Positions 27,594-36,604 of a stretch of 64,000 nt of DNA are shown one piece after another. The stretch's first letter is position 1, and the number at the start of each line of letters is the position of its first letter. The DNA is from Vibrio pelagius. GTDB lineage: Bacteria; Pseudomonadota; Gammaproteobacteria; Enterobacterales; Vibrionaceae. The stretch spans positions 2,480,001-2,544,000 of the forward strand of contig NZ_AP025503.1 of assembly GCF_024347575.1 (NCBI RefSeq). The letters run 5' to 3'. The notes under the pieces were generated by a model, which worked only from the letters and a program-made list of their open reading frames with translations, ran no database searches and had not been told where the DNA came from. Both the position numbers and the translations under genes were made by a program.

Positions 27594-28646
27594 CTACTGT
27601 TCTTTGTAATGCACGTCACTCAAATCACGTAGACGCTGCGCCGCTTGCTCTGCCGTCAGGTCACGTTGCGATTCTGCGAGCATTTCGTAACCCACCATGA
27701 ATTTACGTACTGACGCACTACGCAGCAATGGTGGGTAGAACAGCGCGTGTAGCTGCCAATGATCAATGTCGGTCCCCTCTTCGAAGAATGGCGCATAGTG
27801 CCAGCCCATCGAGTATGGGAATGAACATTGGAACAGATTGTCGTAGCGGCTTGTTAGCTTCTTAATCGCAACCGCTAAATCATCACGTTGCTCGTCAGTC
27901 AGTTCACTCATACGACGAATGTGTGTTTTTGGCAGCAACATGGTTTCGAACGGCCACGCTGCCCAGTAAGGTACAACGGCAATCCAATGTTCCGTTTCAA
28001 CTACAGTGCGAGAGCCGTCTTTCATTTCAGCTTCTACGTAATCGACAAGTAAGTTTGAGCCTTGTTGTTCGAAGTACTCTTTTAGAAGTTTCTCTTTGCG
28101 CTCAATCTCGTTTGGCAGAAAGCTGTTCGCCCAAATCTGACCGTGCGGGTGAGGTTGAGAACATCCCATGGTCTCGCCTTTATTTTCAAACGCTTGAACC
28201 CATAGATAATCTTTACCTAGCTCTTCAATCTGCTCATTCCAGGTATCAATCACACCACGGATTTTATTAATCGGTAACTCTGGCAACGTTTTGCTGTGAT
28301 CCGGCGAGAAGCAGATCACGCGGCTCAACCCTCGAACACCTTGAGTCTTAAATAGAGGGTTTTCCGACTCTGGAGCGTCAGGTGAGTCAGGCATCAACGC
28401 CGCGAAATCGTTACTGAACACGTAAGTTCCGTCGTAGTCTGGGTTTACATCACCCGAGATGCGCGTGTTGGTTGGACAAAGAAAACACTCTTTATCGTAC
28501 GCTGGCAGTTGCTCGGTTGATGGCTTCTCGTCCTGACCACTCCACGGACGTTTCGCACGGTGTGGTGAAACCAAAACCCACTGACCCGTTAGTGGGTTAT
28601 AGCGACGATGCGGGTGATCGACTGGATTAAATTCAACTTTTGACAT
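27594..28646 (-). CDS. galT: Galactose-1-phosphate uridylyltransferase
   Basis: It exchanges UMP between UDP-glucose and galactose 1-phosphate in the Leloir pathway. The zinc-binding CFLCPTN is near residue 52 and the catalytic HPHGQIWAN near 163. ATG 28646 gives 350 residues, as in E. coli. The upstream extension of the frame covers repeat copy B and is rejected. Confidence 0.96.
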   Translation of the reverse strand: MSKVEFNPVDHPHRRYNPLTGQWVLVSPHRAKRPWSGQDEKPSTEQLPAYDKECFLCPTNTRISGDVNPDYDGTYVFSNDFAALMPDSPDAPESENPLFKTQGVRGLSRVICFSPDHSKTLPELPINKIRGVIDTWNEQIEELGKDYLWVQAFENKGETMGCSQPHPHGQIWANSFLPNEIERKEKLLKEYFEQQGSNLLVDYVEAEMKDGSRTVVETEHWIAVVPYWAAWPFETMLLPKTHIRRMSELTDEQRDDLAVAIKKLTSRYDNLFQCSFPYSMGWHYAPFFEEGTDIDHWQLHALFYPPLLRSASVRKFMVGYEMLAESQRDLTAEQAAQRLRDLSDVHYKEQ

Positions 28647-28715
28647 ACTTACATTACTCTTAATTTTTGTGTTCTTGGCACATCCACCAAGACAAATAAT
28701 TCTTCTATGAGGAGG

Positions 28716-28827
28716 TTCCCTATCACGCTCGCTCCTCGCTGTAGGGAATGACGTAAAGGTCCATAGCGTTAGGAACCAAGTACTCACTCGTCATTCCAGA
28801 ATCGAGGCACGAGGTATCTGGAATCTC
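28716..28827. repeat. Palindromic repeat, copy B, in the galE-galT gap
   Basis: Block 1 (28716-28752) and block 2 (28790-28827) match copy A closely. In block 2 only two bases differ over 38 (27534-27571 against 28790-28827). The arms ATTCCAGA and TCTGGAAT are conserved, supporting a hairpin-forming RNA or DNA element. Confidence 0.7.
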
Positions 28828-28850
28828 TCTTTTCTCATCTCTTACTTATC

Positions 28851-28978
28851 ATTCCCCAATGAAATTGGAGTTGCAGCTAGGCAGCAAGCTTTCCAATATC
28901 CATGAGCATAGATCTTCTATGTGATTGGAATTGGTGAGCGCAGCTAACAACGCTGCGGCTTCAATTACGAAAGGGAAT
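28851..28978. repeat. Large structured intergenic element overlapping the galE 3' end
   Basis: About 125 bp with nested complementarity: CATAGA/TCTATG (hairpin at 28907-28921) inside TTCCAAT/ATTGGAA arms, and GCAGCTAGGCAGC on the left with GCAGCTAAC...GCTGC on the right. It runs from just after repeat copy B to the galE stop codon, which lies inside it. I recall similar sequence between genes of other Vibrio but cannot check its copy number. Confidence 0.5.
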
Positions 28979-29984
28979 AACCATTAGGGTTATTCGACTG
29001 CCAGTTCCACGTATCCGCCGTCATTTCATCAACGCTGCGAGTCGCCTTCCAACCTAGATCTCGCTCTGCTTTTTCTGTACTTGCCCAGCACTCGGCAATA
29101 TCACCAGGACGACGTGGACAAATCTCATAAGGGACAGGTTTACCAGAAGCATTAGCGAAGGCTTCAACCATCTCTAGAACACTTGAGCCTGTACCTGTGC
29201 CTAGGTTGTAGATATGCAAACCCGCTTTCTCGCCGACCGCTTTTAGGGCAGCAACATGACCATCGGCTAAGTCCATTACATGGATGTAATCGCGAACGCC
29301 TGTACCATCTGGAGTTGTGTAATCGTTACCAAACACCGCTAGCTTCTCACGACGACCGACGGCCACTTGAGCGATAAATGGCATTAAGTTGTTTGGAATA
29401 CCTTGTGGATCTTCGCCCATAGTGCCTGATGGGTGCGCACCAACTGGGTTGAAGTAGCGAAGCAGTGTTACGCTCCAATCATTTTCAGCGCTAAACAGGT
29501 CGCTCAAACACTCTTCGACCATGTATTTACTGCGTCCGTAAGGGTTAGTTGTTGCCCCCGTAGGCGAATCTTCAGTAATTGGTACAACCTCTGGGTCGCC
29601 ATAAACCGTTGCTGAAGAGCTAAACACGATGCTTTTAACGCCCGCTTTTCTCATACAGCGAGCCAAAACCAAAGAGCCGTTTACGTTGTTGTCGTAGTAT
29701 TCAAGCGGCTTAGCTACCGATTCACCGACAGCTTTTAAACCGGCAAAGTGAATTACAGCCTGAATGTTGTTTTCTGCAAACACGCTATCGAGGAAAGACT
29801 CGTCGCGAATATCGCCAAGGTAAAAAGTTGGGCGCTGACCCGTTAATGCTTCGATTCTCTCAAGCACCAACTCTTTGCTGTTACACAAGTTATCAACGAT
29901 GATCGGCTCCATACCTGCCTGCATCATTTGAATGCAAGTATGACTTCCGATGTACCCTATGCCGCCTGTAACCAGTACTTTCAC
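28965..29984 (-). CDS. galE: UDP-glucose 4-epimerase
   Basis: It interconverts UDP-galactose and UDP-glucose with bound NAD. Short-chain dehydrogenase fold with the NAD loop VTGGIGYIGSH at residues 5-15, FSSSATVYG near 123, and the YGRSK catalytic pair near 149. The start is GTG 29984 with GAGAGG seven bases ahead, giving 339 residues (E. coli 338). The last residues (YSLS) and stop come from the repeat element at 28851-28978. It is the first gene of galETKM. Confidence 0.95.
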   Translation of the reverse strand: MKVLVTGGIGYIGSHTCIQMMQAGMEPIIVDNLCNSKELVLERIEALTGQRPTFYLGDIRDESFLDSVFAENNIQAVIHFAGLKAVGESVAKPLEYYDNNVNGSLVLARCMRKAGVKSIVFSSSATVYGDPEVVPITEDSPTGATTNPYGRSKYMVEECLSDLFSAENDWSVTLLRYFNPVGAHPSGTMGEDPQGIPNNLMPFIAQVAVGRREKLAVFGNDYTTPDGTGVRDYIHVMDLADGHVAALKAVGEKAGLHIYNLGTGTGSSVLEMVEAFANASGKPVPYEICPRRPGDIAECWASTEKAERDLGWKATRSVDEMTADTWNWQSNNPNGYSLS

Positions 29985-30055
29985 AATCAACCTCTCTCTT
30001 AATCTTGATGACACTCAAGTGGAATATCCAAACTCAATAGCGTCGCGTTAATTAA

Positions 30056-30064
30056 ATACTAGCA
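30056..30064 (-). promoter_or_regulatory. gal promoter, extended -10
   Basis: The minus strand reads TGCTAGTAT, an extended -10, predicting a transcription start near 30050. The -35 is poor, as expected for a CRP-dependent promoter. Confidence 0.55.
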
Positions 30065-30083
30065 GTCAATTTGGAACTAATTC

Positions 30084-30099
30084 TGTGATCAAAACCACG
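30084..30099. promoter_or_regulatory. CRP site at the gal promoter
   Basis: TGTGATCAAAACCACG fits TGTGA-N6-TCACA with mismatches only in the second half. Its centre is at -41.5 from the predicted start, the class II position. Confidence 0.6.
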
Positions 30100-30101
30100 A
30101 A

Positions 30102-30117
30102 GTGTAAACGTTTACAC
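30102..30117. promoter_or_regulatory. GalR operator at the gal promoter
   Basis: GTGTAAACGTTTACAC is a perfect 16-bp palindrome of the LacI-family type. Its centre is near -59.5 from the predicted start, close to the external operator of E. coli gal (-60.5). Confidence 0.75.
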
Positions 30118-30284
30118 AAAGTTTCATAGCGAAGCCACAAAGAGAAGAGTTCTAAACTCAACAAATATCAACTTAATCCATTGGATTGTAATAAGATAAT
30201 TATAAGTAGTGACTTTTTAGATAAGTATTAAGAGGCTGAGGTTATTTTAGTCAAAGTGAATACTATGACTTGTTGTTTCGAATC

Positions 30285-30314
30285 AAAAAGAAAAGCGCTA
30301 GGGGGAGCTAGCGC
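30285..30314 (-). terminator. Intrinsic terminator after the LysR gene
   Basis: GCGCTAG and CTAGCGC pair, and on the minus strand TTTTCTTTTT follows. It lies about 180 bases past the LysR gene at 30491. The 370-bp stretch between the gal operator and that gene shows nothing else I can name. Confidence 0.65.
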
Positions 30315-30490
30315 CAACCAACTACATCCGTTTAGTTTGGTAGAACGTCCAACCATATCAAACCACTACAGTCGATACAAAAACTTAGATAAACGAAAGT
30401 TTCTATTAATTGCAGCTATAAAAAGCTGTAATTTAAGTATAGTCAAATCCTGAAAATTGGCGTGACTTTTTACGGAAAAGCACAGGTATT

Positions 30491-31462
30491 TTAACCTCGT
30501 TGGTCCATCATATTGTCTTCACTAATAATTGTCGAAACCGCTCTAGAAACCAGAGAGCGCAAGTGTTTGTTTTTGTCTTCGTCGAGCTTGCCTCTACGAT
30601 ATAGCAATTGAATATCAAAATCGGGAACATCAATAGGTGGGTTAACGGCAACGAGACTGTCCTTTGATACCTCAGGCTCACTTCGAGCCACTAGCTTCGG
30701 CACAATACACAGTAATTTTCGACCTCGAATCAATCGCTTCACGGTTAAGAAGTTACTTGAAGAGAGAGTGACCTTACGTGTTAAACCCACTTCGGCCAAC
30801 TGATCATCTACCCTTGTTTGCAATGATCCATTCGGAGAAACTAAAGCATGCTCAACTTCAACAAACTCTTCAACCGATATGGGGTTGCTCACGTGCAGCA
30901 TTTGACTGTCATAAAGACAAACATGCCGCTCAGTATAAAGGTGTTTAGTTCTATACAACGAAGACACCTTTCCAAAACTACCGATGGCAAGGTCTAACTT
31001 AGCTTCTTCGAAGATCTGTTGATAATTGGATCGGTTTACATTGAAGAACACAACTTGAGAGCTGGGAGACTGAGTTTTGATGTAATCGAAGATGCTTGGA
31101 CCGAACATCTGCTCTGCGTAGTCGGTAAGGCCAATTTTCCAAGTTCCCTGATAGGTATCGACCTCAAACAGTTTAGACATCAACACTTCTGATTGAATCG
31201 TACTCAACAGTGTATCAACCGTCATTGACAATTCTATTGCACGCTCAGTCGCTTCCATTCGGCTTCCCACTCGCTCAAACAGCGGATCATCAAATAGTCG
31301 TCTAAGCCTTTGTAAGCTATGACTCATTGCAGATTGACTAACGAAACAACGCTCAGCAGCTTTGCTAACACTGTTCGTTTTGTACAACGCTTGCAGCGCT
31401 ATCAATAAGTTAAGATCAATACCTTTCCAGTTAAAATCAGCCACCCGGTAAACCCATTTCAT
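30491..31462 (-). CDS. LysR-family transcriptional regulator (NodD/LeuO-like)
   Basis: A 323-residue LysR regulator. The helix-turn-helix is near residues 20-60 (DLNLLIALQALYKTNSVSKA then VSQSAMSHSLQRLRRLFDDP), in the form typical of the NodD/LeuO/PA0477 branch, followed by a co-inducer domain. It is divergent from the chromate transporter gene 82 bases away, so it probably controls that gene. Effector unknown. Confidence 0.85.
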   Translation of the reverse strand: MKWVYRVADFNWKGIDLNLLIALQALYKTNSVSKAAERCFVSQSAMSHSLQRLRRLFDDPLFERVGSRMEATERAIELSMTVDTLLSTIQSEVLMSKLFEVDTYQGTWKIGLTDYAEQMFGPSIFDYIKTQSPSSQVVFFNVNRSNYQQIFEEAKLDLAIGSFGKVSSLYRTKHLYTERHVCLYDSQMLHVSNPISVEEFVEVEHALVSPNGSLQTRVDDQLAEVGLTRKVTLSSSNFLTVKRLIRGRKLLCIVPKLVARSEPEVSKDSLVAVNPPIDVPDFDIQLLYRRGKLDEDKNKHLRSLVSRAVSTIISEDNMMDQRG

Positions 31463-31544
31463 TAATAGTTAAAATTAAAACAATTAATTTGAATCATAGT
31501 GCAAGTCACCATAAATTACGCTAAACATTTATCTGGAATCAATC

Positions 31545-32690
31545 ATGCTTTCAATTTTTAAAACCTTTTTCTGGCTTGGCTGGATTAGCTTTGGCGGACC
31601 AGCGGCTCACATTGGCTACTTTCGTAAAACCTTCGTAGAAAAGCTCAACTGGCTTTCTGATGAAGAGTACGGACAAATTGTGGCACTTAGCCAGTTCTTA
31701 CCAGGTCCAGGTTCAAGTCAGGTCGGTTTTGCTCTAGGTTACAAAAAAGGTGGCTTAGCTGGCGCTATTGCCGCATTTGTCGGCTTTACCTCACCATCTG
31801 TCATCTTGATGCTTGTATTGGCAATGGTTAGTGGTCAGTTCTTAGAAAGTTCTTTATTTAACTCGATCATTCATGGACTAAAACTACTGGCTGTAGTTGT
31901 GGTTGCTGACGCGACATTTGGTATGTATAAAAACTTCTGCCAATCCAAGACAGCAACAACTCTGTGCGTTATCACCACAATCGTATTACTGCTGATGCCG
32001 GGAATTTGGCCTCAAATCTTAGTTCTGCTGCTCGCTGCATTTATCGGTAGCAAGTACCTACTCCCAAAACAAACTCAGACAGTTCAAAATACCAATAAAA
32101 TTTCTGGCACGCCTCTGGTTGTATTTTCAGCCCTATTAATCGGCCTACCATTAGCAAGCTCACTTTCTCAAAGCGTTGAAGTATTTGGGATCTTCTATCA
32201 GGCCGGTAGCTTGGTATTCGGTGGCGGGCACGTTGTTTTACCACTGCTGCAAAATGGTATAGGTGACCAACTATCTCAGGATGCGTTCTTAACCGGCTAC
32301 GCAGCGGCTCAAGCTGTACCAGGTCCAATGTTCACCTTAGCGACCTATCTAGGCTTTGTATTGTTACCTTCCGCACCTATTGTTGGCGCTCTACTTGCAA
32401 CCATCGCGGTCTTCCTACCAGGCTTTTTACTTCTACTTGGCGTACTTAAAAACTGGCAAGCTCTAGCTAGCAAACCGAAAGTTGCAGGCGCTTTAACAGG
32501 GGTTAACGCTGCGGTCGTTGGCCTGCTTCTGGCGGCTTTATATCAACCTATCTTTAGCAGCGCAGTAAACAGCGGCTTAGATTTTGCCCTAATCGTTGCT
32601 GGTGTTTGGTTATTAAAGTCCATCAAGATGCCAATCGTAGGCCTTGTCGGTGTTTTCATTGCTGCTGGCATCACGTTGAATTTTATTTAA
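31545..32690 (+). CDS. chrA: Chromate transporter, two-domain ChrA family
   Basis: A 381-residue inner-membrane protein with two tandem CHR domains. Each domain has its motif: FGGPAAHIGYF near residue 17 with LPGPGSSQ near 56, and FGGGHVVLPLL near 225 with VPGPMF near 260. ChrA proteins export chromate, and some may transport sulfate or other anions. A divergent LysR gene lies upstream and the Tad locus converges on it. Confidence 0.9.
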   Translation: MLSIFKTFFWLGWISFGGPAAHIGYFRKTFVEKLNWLSDEEYGQIVALSQFLPGPGSSQVGFALGYKKGGLAGAIAAFVGFTSPSVILMLVLAMVSGQFLESSLFNSIIHGLKLLAVVVVADATFGMYKNFCQSKTATTLCVITTIVLLLMPGIWPQILVLLLAAFIGSKYLLPKQTQTVQNTNKISGTPLVVFSALLIGLPLASSLSQSVEVFGIFYQAGSLVFGGGHVVLPLLQNGIGDQLSQDAFLTGYAAAQAVPGPMFTLATYLGFVLLPSAPIVGALLATIAVFLPGFLLLLGVLKNWQALASKPKVAGALTGVNAAVVGLLLAALYQPIFSSAVNSGLDFALIVAGVWLLKSIKMPIVGLVGVFIAAGITLNFI

Positions 32691-32707
32691 TGTGCCACAG
32701 TTGCTAA

Positions 32708-32745
32708 AAAGAAAAGCGTCATACCAAATCGTGACGCTTTTCTTT
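32708..32745. terminator. Bidirectional intrinsic terminator chrA / Tad operon
   Basis: A 14-bp stem, AAAGAAAAGCGTCA against TGACGCTTTTCTTT, with a 10-nt loop lies between convergent chrA and the last gene of the Tad locus. Confidence 0.85.
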
Positions 32746-32753
32746 GAGTCGTA

Positions 32754-33401
32754 TTACTTTAGGACCATGTCGACTCGTCGATTTTGTTGTCTACCTTGTG
32801 AGGTGTCATTACTTGCAATTGGTACTAGCTCGCCTTTTGATACCCCCTCAAGGGAGGCTCTATCAGCCCCTTTCTGCACAAGATAATTCTCAACTGAAGT
32901 CGCTCGTCTCAACCCCAAAGAGAAATTGTACTCCTTGGTTCCGATATTATCGGTATGCCCTTCAACAAACAGATCAGGATTATCACGAGTAATCTTCTTA
33001 GATAGCTCATCCAGTACATAAATGGACTCTGGTGTTAAGCGATACTTGTCGAACTCAAAATAGACACGTGCAACCACATCACCACTTTCGAAACCTTCGA
33101 AATTTCCTTGAGTGATCAAAAACTCAATACATTTCGGGCTAACCCCCTGCCTTAACAGCTCTCGGCGGAGTTGGTCTTGTGGAAAAACGTAATCACTCTT
33201 TTGCTCAATCAGCGAAAATGGCCCTTGATTAAGCATCATAGAGCGACCTTTATGGGCTGAAATAGAGTGTTGAAAATTGACATCATCCTGCGAGCAGTAA
33301 TATTCCAACTTAGTAATTTGGTCTTCAGAGGCATAACCGGCTTGAGAATAACTAACCAAAAGCAACAGCGGTAATCCTACCCAGTAATTTGACTTTTTCA
33401 T
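32754..33401 (-). CDS. OmpA-domain protein at the end of the Tad locus
   Basis: A 215-residue exported protein: a signal peptide (residues 1-22, ending SQAGYA), a middle region of unknown fold, and a C-terminal OmpA-like peptidoglycan-binding domain from about residue 105 (VYFEFDKYRLTPES, VEGHTDNIGTKEYNFSLGLRRA, RRVDMVLK). It probably ties the secretion apparatus to the cell wall. It is the last gene of the run with a strong AAGGAG ribosome-binding site. In other Tad loci an OmpA-type gene also occurs at this end. Confidence 0.88.
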   Translation of the reverse strand: MKKSNYWVGLPLLLLVSYSQAGYASEDQITKLEYYCSQDDVNFQHSISAHKGRSMMLNQGPFSLIEQKSDYVFPQDQLRRELLRQGVSPKCIEFLITQGNFEGFESGDVVARVYFEFDKYRLTPESIYVLDELSKKITRDNPDLFVEGHTDNIGTKEYNFSLGLRRATSVENYLVQKGADRASLEGVSKGELVPIASNDTSQGRQQNRRVDMVLK

Positions 33402-33436
33402 GTTTTCTCCTTGTTATCAGCACATTAAGACAACCA

Positions 33437-34774
33437 CTATTTCAAATGACCGATCTCTTCACTAATTAACTCAAGTATTTTGGCAAGTATCTGACTTTTA
33501 TTTTCTGCCTTAAATACATTATCCTCACCAGCGCAGACCTTCAGGCCTACATTCGAATTCAGATCGTAGTCAAACCCGATGACTGCAATTCGTGACAATA
33601 CATCATCTTTATCTTTGTTATCAGCTTTTTGAGCGTTCAGGTCGTTTCTAATTTTGTTGCACAGGCCATGGTTGTCATACAATTTTTCTGAAATGGATTT
33701 ATGGGAAAGAGTACCTTTATTTGCCACCTTATTATTCCCTTTGTCTGCCCCATCGGACAAAATTATAATAAGACGGCGAGGATTCTTACCCTGCATTGCC
33801 AATTGCGCACCTCGAATGATCCCTTGATGAGAAGCTGTATAACCATCAGGCCTAAATGTTTTTACATCACTATTGAATTTGGTAAAGTCTGTGGTTGGCT
33901 CAATATCGTAAAAGATAGCATCCTTGTAAATATTGGTTGTTCGACAATTAGAGTTAACTTTCTCTTTAAATACATTCGCGACCGTCTTAGAAAAGTCAAC
34001 TTCAACCTCGGGCTCTGGAACACCATTATCCAATTTAATTTCGACTTTATAATCAAGCTGATCTAAATAACAATTGTGGTCTGAAACTCGGACATAATTA
34101 TTGAAACCAACAAAAGAAATAGTATTATCATCAAGTTGGACAATATCATTAAACTTCTGAAGCTCAACAGTTACGGCAGAAATAACATCTCTCAAGTCTT
34201 GATATTTCTTCTGTTTTCCTCCTTTCCAGTTATTATCCATTGAACCTGAAAAATCAGACACAAATACGACATCAACTGGGTGATCTTGATACTTTCTAGA
34301 TGTACCTGTACTTGATACATTAAAATCATTTCCAAAGTTTTTGTCGCTAGAAAACCAGCTGTCATGCTTGGTGGTTGCCGAGACATGATATTGGAAGAAA
34401 CGAGAGTCGCCATTTTTTAAACCAGAAACGCAATCAGGAATGCTTTGACAATCCAATTTTTGAATTTTGACGGCAGTTATGCTCTCCTTGTCGGTCACAT
34501 ACGCATCCACGTACGCCTTTACTATATCTTGATTAACTTTACTCCCGCTTCCCGAGCCATCATCAATATTGTCATCGTTGTGCGCTGAAACCGCTAATGC
34601 AGCAGCTTCAAGGGCATCATCTAAGCGAGCTCTATCTTGAAGCCCTCTAGCTCCATCGGTCCCCAAACTAAATAAAACCCATAATGCTGGTAAAATTAAT
34701 ACGGCAAGTATCCCAGCGTGTCCTTTCTGTTTATTCAAAAGAAAAGGACCTCTTTTTGATAGTAAGATATTCAT
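33437..34774 (-). CDS. tadG: TadG-like protein with a von Willebrand factor A domain
   Basis: The 445-residue protein has an N-terminal hydrophobic segment (about residues 18-38, GHAGILAVLILPALWVLF) with a TadE/TadG-like start and a VWA domain from about residue 165. The metal site DxSxS is DFSGSM; IILSDGADKG is the later conserved part. TadG is a minor pseudopilin-like component with a large periplasmic domain. The strong GGGAGG ribosome-binding site and two-base gap after tadF indicate coupling. Confidence 0.85.
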   Translation of the reverse strand: MNILLSKRGPFLLNKQKGHAGILAVLILPALWVLFSLGTDGARGLQDRARLDDALEAAALAVSAHNDDNIDDGSGSGSKVNQDIVKAYVDAYVTDKESITAVKIQKLDCQSIPDCVSGLKNGDSRFFQYHVSATTKHDSWFSSDKNFGNDFNVSSTGTSRKYQDHPVDVVFVSDFSGSMDNNWKGGKQKKYQDLRDVISAVTVELQKFNDIVQLDDNTISFVGFNNYVRVSDHNCYLDQLDYKVEIKLDNGVPEPEVEVDFSKTVANVFKEKVNSNCRTTNIYKDAIFYDIEPTTDFTKFNSDVKTFRPDGYTASHQGIIRGAQLAMQGKNPRRLIIILSDGADKGNNKVANKGTLSHKSISEKLYDNHGLCNKIRNDLNAQKADNKDKDDVLSRIAVIGFDYDLNSNVGLKVCAGEDNVFKAENKSQILAKILELISEEIGHLK

Positions 34775-34775
34775 G

Positions 34776-35324
34776 CTACCTCCCTACTATCACGGACGAA
34801 GATTGTACCGTGCTAAAACTTGAATCAATCAAGTTAGCCAATAGATTCTCCGTTTCATAACATAGTGTGACTCTATATAGAGTGGCTTGTCTCCCCCATG
34901 AAGTCACCACGCTTAAGTCCCCTTCAATAGCAGATAGGACTTGGGCTGGTTGGCAATTTATTCCATCTCGATACGTTACTACCGCGTTAGGAGTACCGTT
35001 CGATTGGTAGGTCTGCTCTTCTATCAAAACCCCGAACTTAGAACTATCAAAACTCGCGATGGTTCTACCAAAAGAATTCTCTACCACATCCACGACGAGA
35101 TCAGCATCAGCTTGCGATGTTGTGTAGTTCTCGCCATAAAGTTGTGTTCTCTCTTTCAACAGGTTCACCGATGAAAAAGATAAGCGATCGAGCTTTCCTT
35201 TGGTCGAGATTTTAATCGTCGAATCAATTGCAACCATGAGTAGCAATCCTAAAAATAATCCGACAAGTGCAAACTCAATTGCGAACGCGCCTCTTTGTTT
35301 AGATTTCGAATTTATCGCGTTCAT
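34776..35324 (-). CDS. tadF: TadF pseudopilin
   Basis: 182 residues. The N terminus KQRGAFAIEFALVGLFLGLLL shows a prepilin-type cleavage site (after Gly, with Glu at +5) and a hydrophobic helix, as in TadE/TadF pseudopilins processed by TadV. The rest is a periplasmic domain with two cysteines. It overlaps tadE by 26 bases. Confidence 0.85.
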   Translation of the reverse strand: MNAINSKSKQRGAFAIEFALVGLFLGLLLMVAIDSTIKISTKGKLDRLSFSSVNLLKERTQLYGENYTTSQADADLVVDVVENSFGRTIASFDSSKFGVLIEEQTYQSNGTPNAVVTYRDGINCQPAQVLSAIEGDLSVVTSWGRQATLYRVTLCYETENLLANLIDSSFSTVQSSSVIVGR

Positions 35325-35817
35325 ATTCTTGCACCACTATTACTTCACGTGACAAAAGAGTTGTATTATCAAAGAAATAGGTAAATACACCACCAACCTC
35401 ATAACGCAAATGATAAATGGCAATGCTACTGTCTTGCTCAACCCCACAAGTTGCCCCAGCCCCGACACTGGGAGTACATACATCAGCTACTGAATGAAGT
35501 TCTGCCATCGTTTTGACGTAGTGGACCGAAGAGCTTACCTTGCTTGAGTCGACAAAATTTGACCAAACACTATCACTAGTGTCCAAAACCTTCTTGAACG
35601 ATGCTAAGTAAGTACTATTGTCTTTTTTTGCTTCCCTTGAAGCATTAGCAATAGCTAGATCTGTAGTTGCTGATACGTAAGACAAAAAACAGACTTCTAC
35701 CCAAGCTGCTATGAATAGCCAAAAGGCAAAAAAACCCAAAGCAAACTCAATAGACACAACGCCGTTTTGTCTTCGCCGTTTCTTAAACATCAACTTACTC
35801 AATGTGTAATTAGCCAT
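35299..35817 (-). CDS. tadE: TadE pseudopilin
   Basis: 172 residues from ATG 35817, chosen because AGGAGGTGAG lies just upstream; the frame also begins at a GTG two codons earlier. RRRQNGVVSIEFALGFFAF is the cleavage region: Gly, then Glu at +5, then a hydrophobic helix. One cysteine pair in the C-terminal part (VCTPSVGAGATCG) may form a disulfide. It is a minor pseudopilin of the Tad system. Confidence 0.87.
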   Translation of the reverse strand: MANYTLSKLMFKKRRRQNGVVSIEFALGFFAFWLFIAAWVEVCFLSYVSATTDLAIANASREAKKDNSTYLASFKKVLDTSDSVWSNFVDSSKVSSSVHYVKTMAELHSVADVCTPSVGAGATCGVEQDSSIAIYHLRYEVGGVFTYFFDNTTLLSREVIVVQEYERDKFEI

Positions 35818-35847
35818 ACTCACCTCCTAGTAAGTAAAGCTGCTCTG

Positions 35848-36603
35848 TTAGAATTGTGTTCTAACAGACGCGTTCAGAGATACATCCTTTAATCCTGTAT
35901 AGATATGATGTAGCTCTTCAGCCGAGTACATCCCACCTAACAGGGCTTTGACCTGAACGAAGTCACCCACCTTTGCATAGGCTAAAACCAAATTTGATAC
36001 GACTTGTTTATCTGCTTGTCCATTTTTATAAACTGGCTCTAAGCGTGTTATTGCTCGTTGATAGTCCGCTTCTAAAATATCCATAACAGCTAAGTTATTA
36101 CTGATTACAACGTCTTCATAAAGCAACTCTCGAGCTTTCAAGAAGTGCTCTCTGGCACTCTCAAATTGCCCCAACCTTACATAAACTAAACCCAATAAAT
36201 TTTCTGCTTCAGCGAAGTCTCCCCTTTTCTGCAAAGAACGCTTTGCATACACCAATGCTTGTTGGGGATCGTCCTGCTCGAATTTCACTCTCGCTTTTAA
36301 GAAATCTAACTCCGCACTTTGATCTTGCGGGGCTGTCATTCTTTCCAAATGGAAGTCCGCAGAATCTATGTCCCCTACATTCAAGTACGTATTTACGAGT
36401 TTTAAACGCACCTCATAGGAATCGACGGACTGTAATTGTTTCTTATAAAGTGCTATTAATTTATTATTGTCACCAGAGTTTTGTAACAGTGCTTCTTTAG
36501 ACTTAAACTCCTGATTATCATCCGGCACCGTTTTGGAAGCACACCCAACTATAAAGCTAAGTGCAATTATCAATAGCATTGAATATTGGTACTTTTTATT
36601 CAT
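35848..36603 (-). CDS. tadD: TadD, TPR lipoprotein
   Basis: 251 residues from ATG 36603, with AGGTGGG five bases ahead (a GTG lies three codons further upstream). A signal peptide ends in the lipobox FIVGC (Cys near residue 21), and tetratricopeptide repeats follow, such as AYAKRSLQKRGDFAEAENLLGLVY and AREHFLKARELLYEDVVISNN. TadD is an outer-membrane-associated pilotin-like factor of Flp pilus assembly. Confidence 0.9.
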   Translation of the reverse strand: MNKKYQYSMLLIIALSFIVGCASKTVPDDNQEFKSKEALLQNSGDNNKLIALYKKQLQSVDSYEVRLKLVNTYLNVGDIDSADFHLERMTAPQDQSAELDFLKARVKFEQDDPQQALVYAKRSLQKRGDFAEAENLLGLVYVRLGQFESAREHFLKARELLYEDVVISNNLAVMDILEADYQRAITRLEPVYKNGQADKQVVSNLVLAYAKVGDFVQVKALLGGMYSAEELHHIYTGLKDVSLNASVRTQF

Positions 36604-36604
36604 C

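Noticed and set aside
30256..30453. 65-codon open frame in the gal-LysR gap
   Set aside because: It overlaps the minus-strand terminator, has no ribosome-binding site and no recognisable family.
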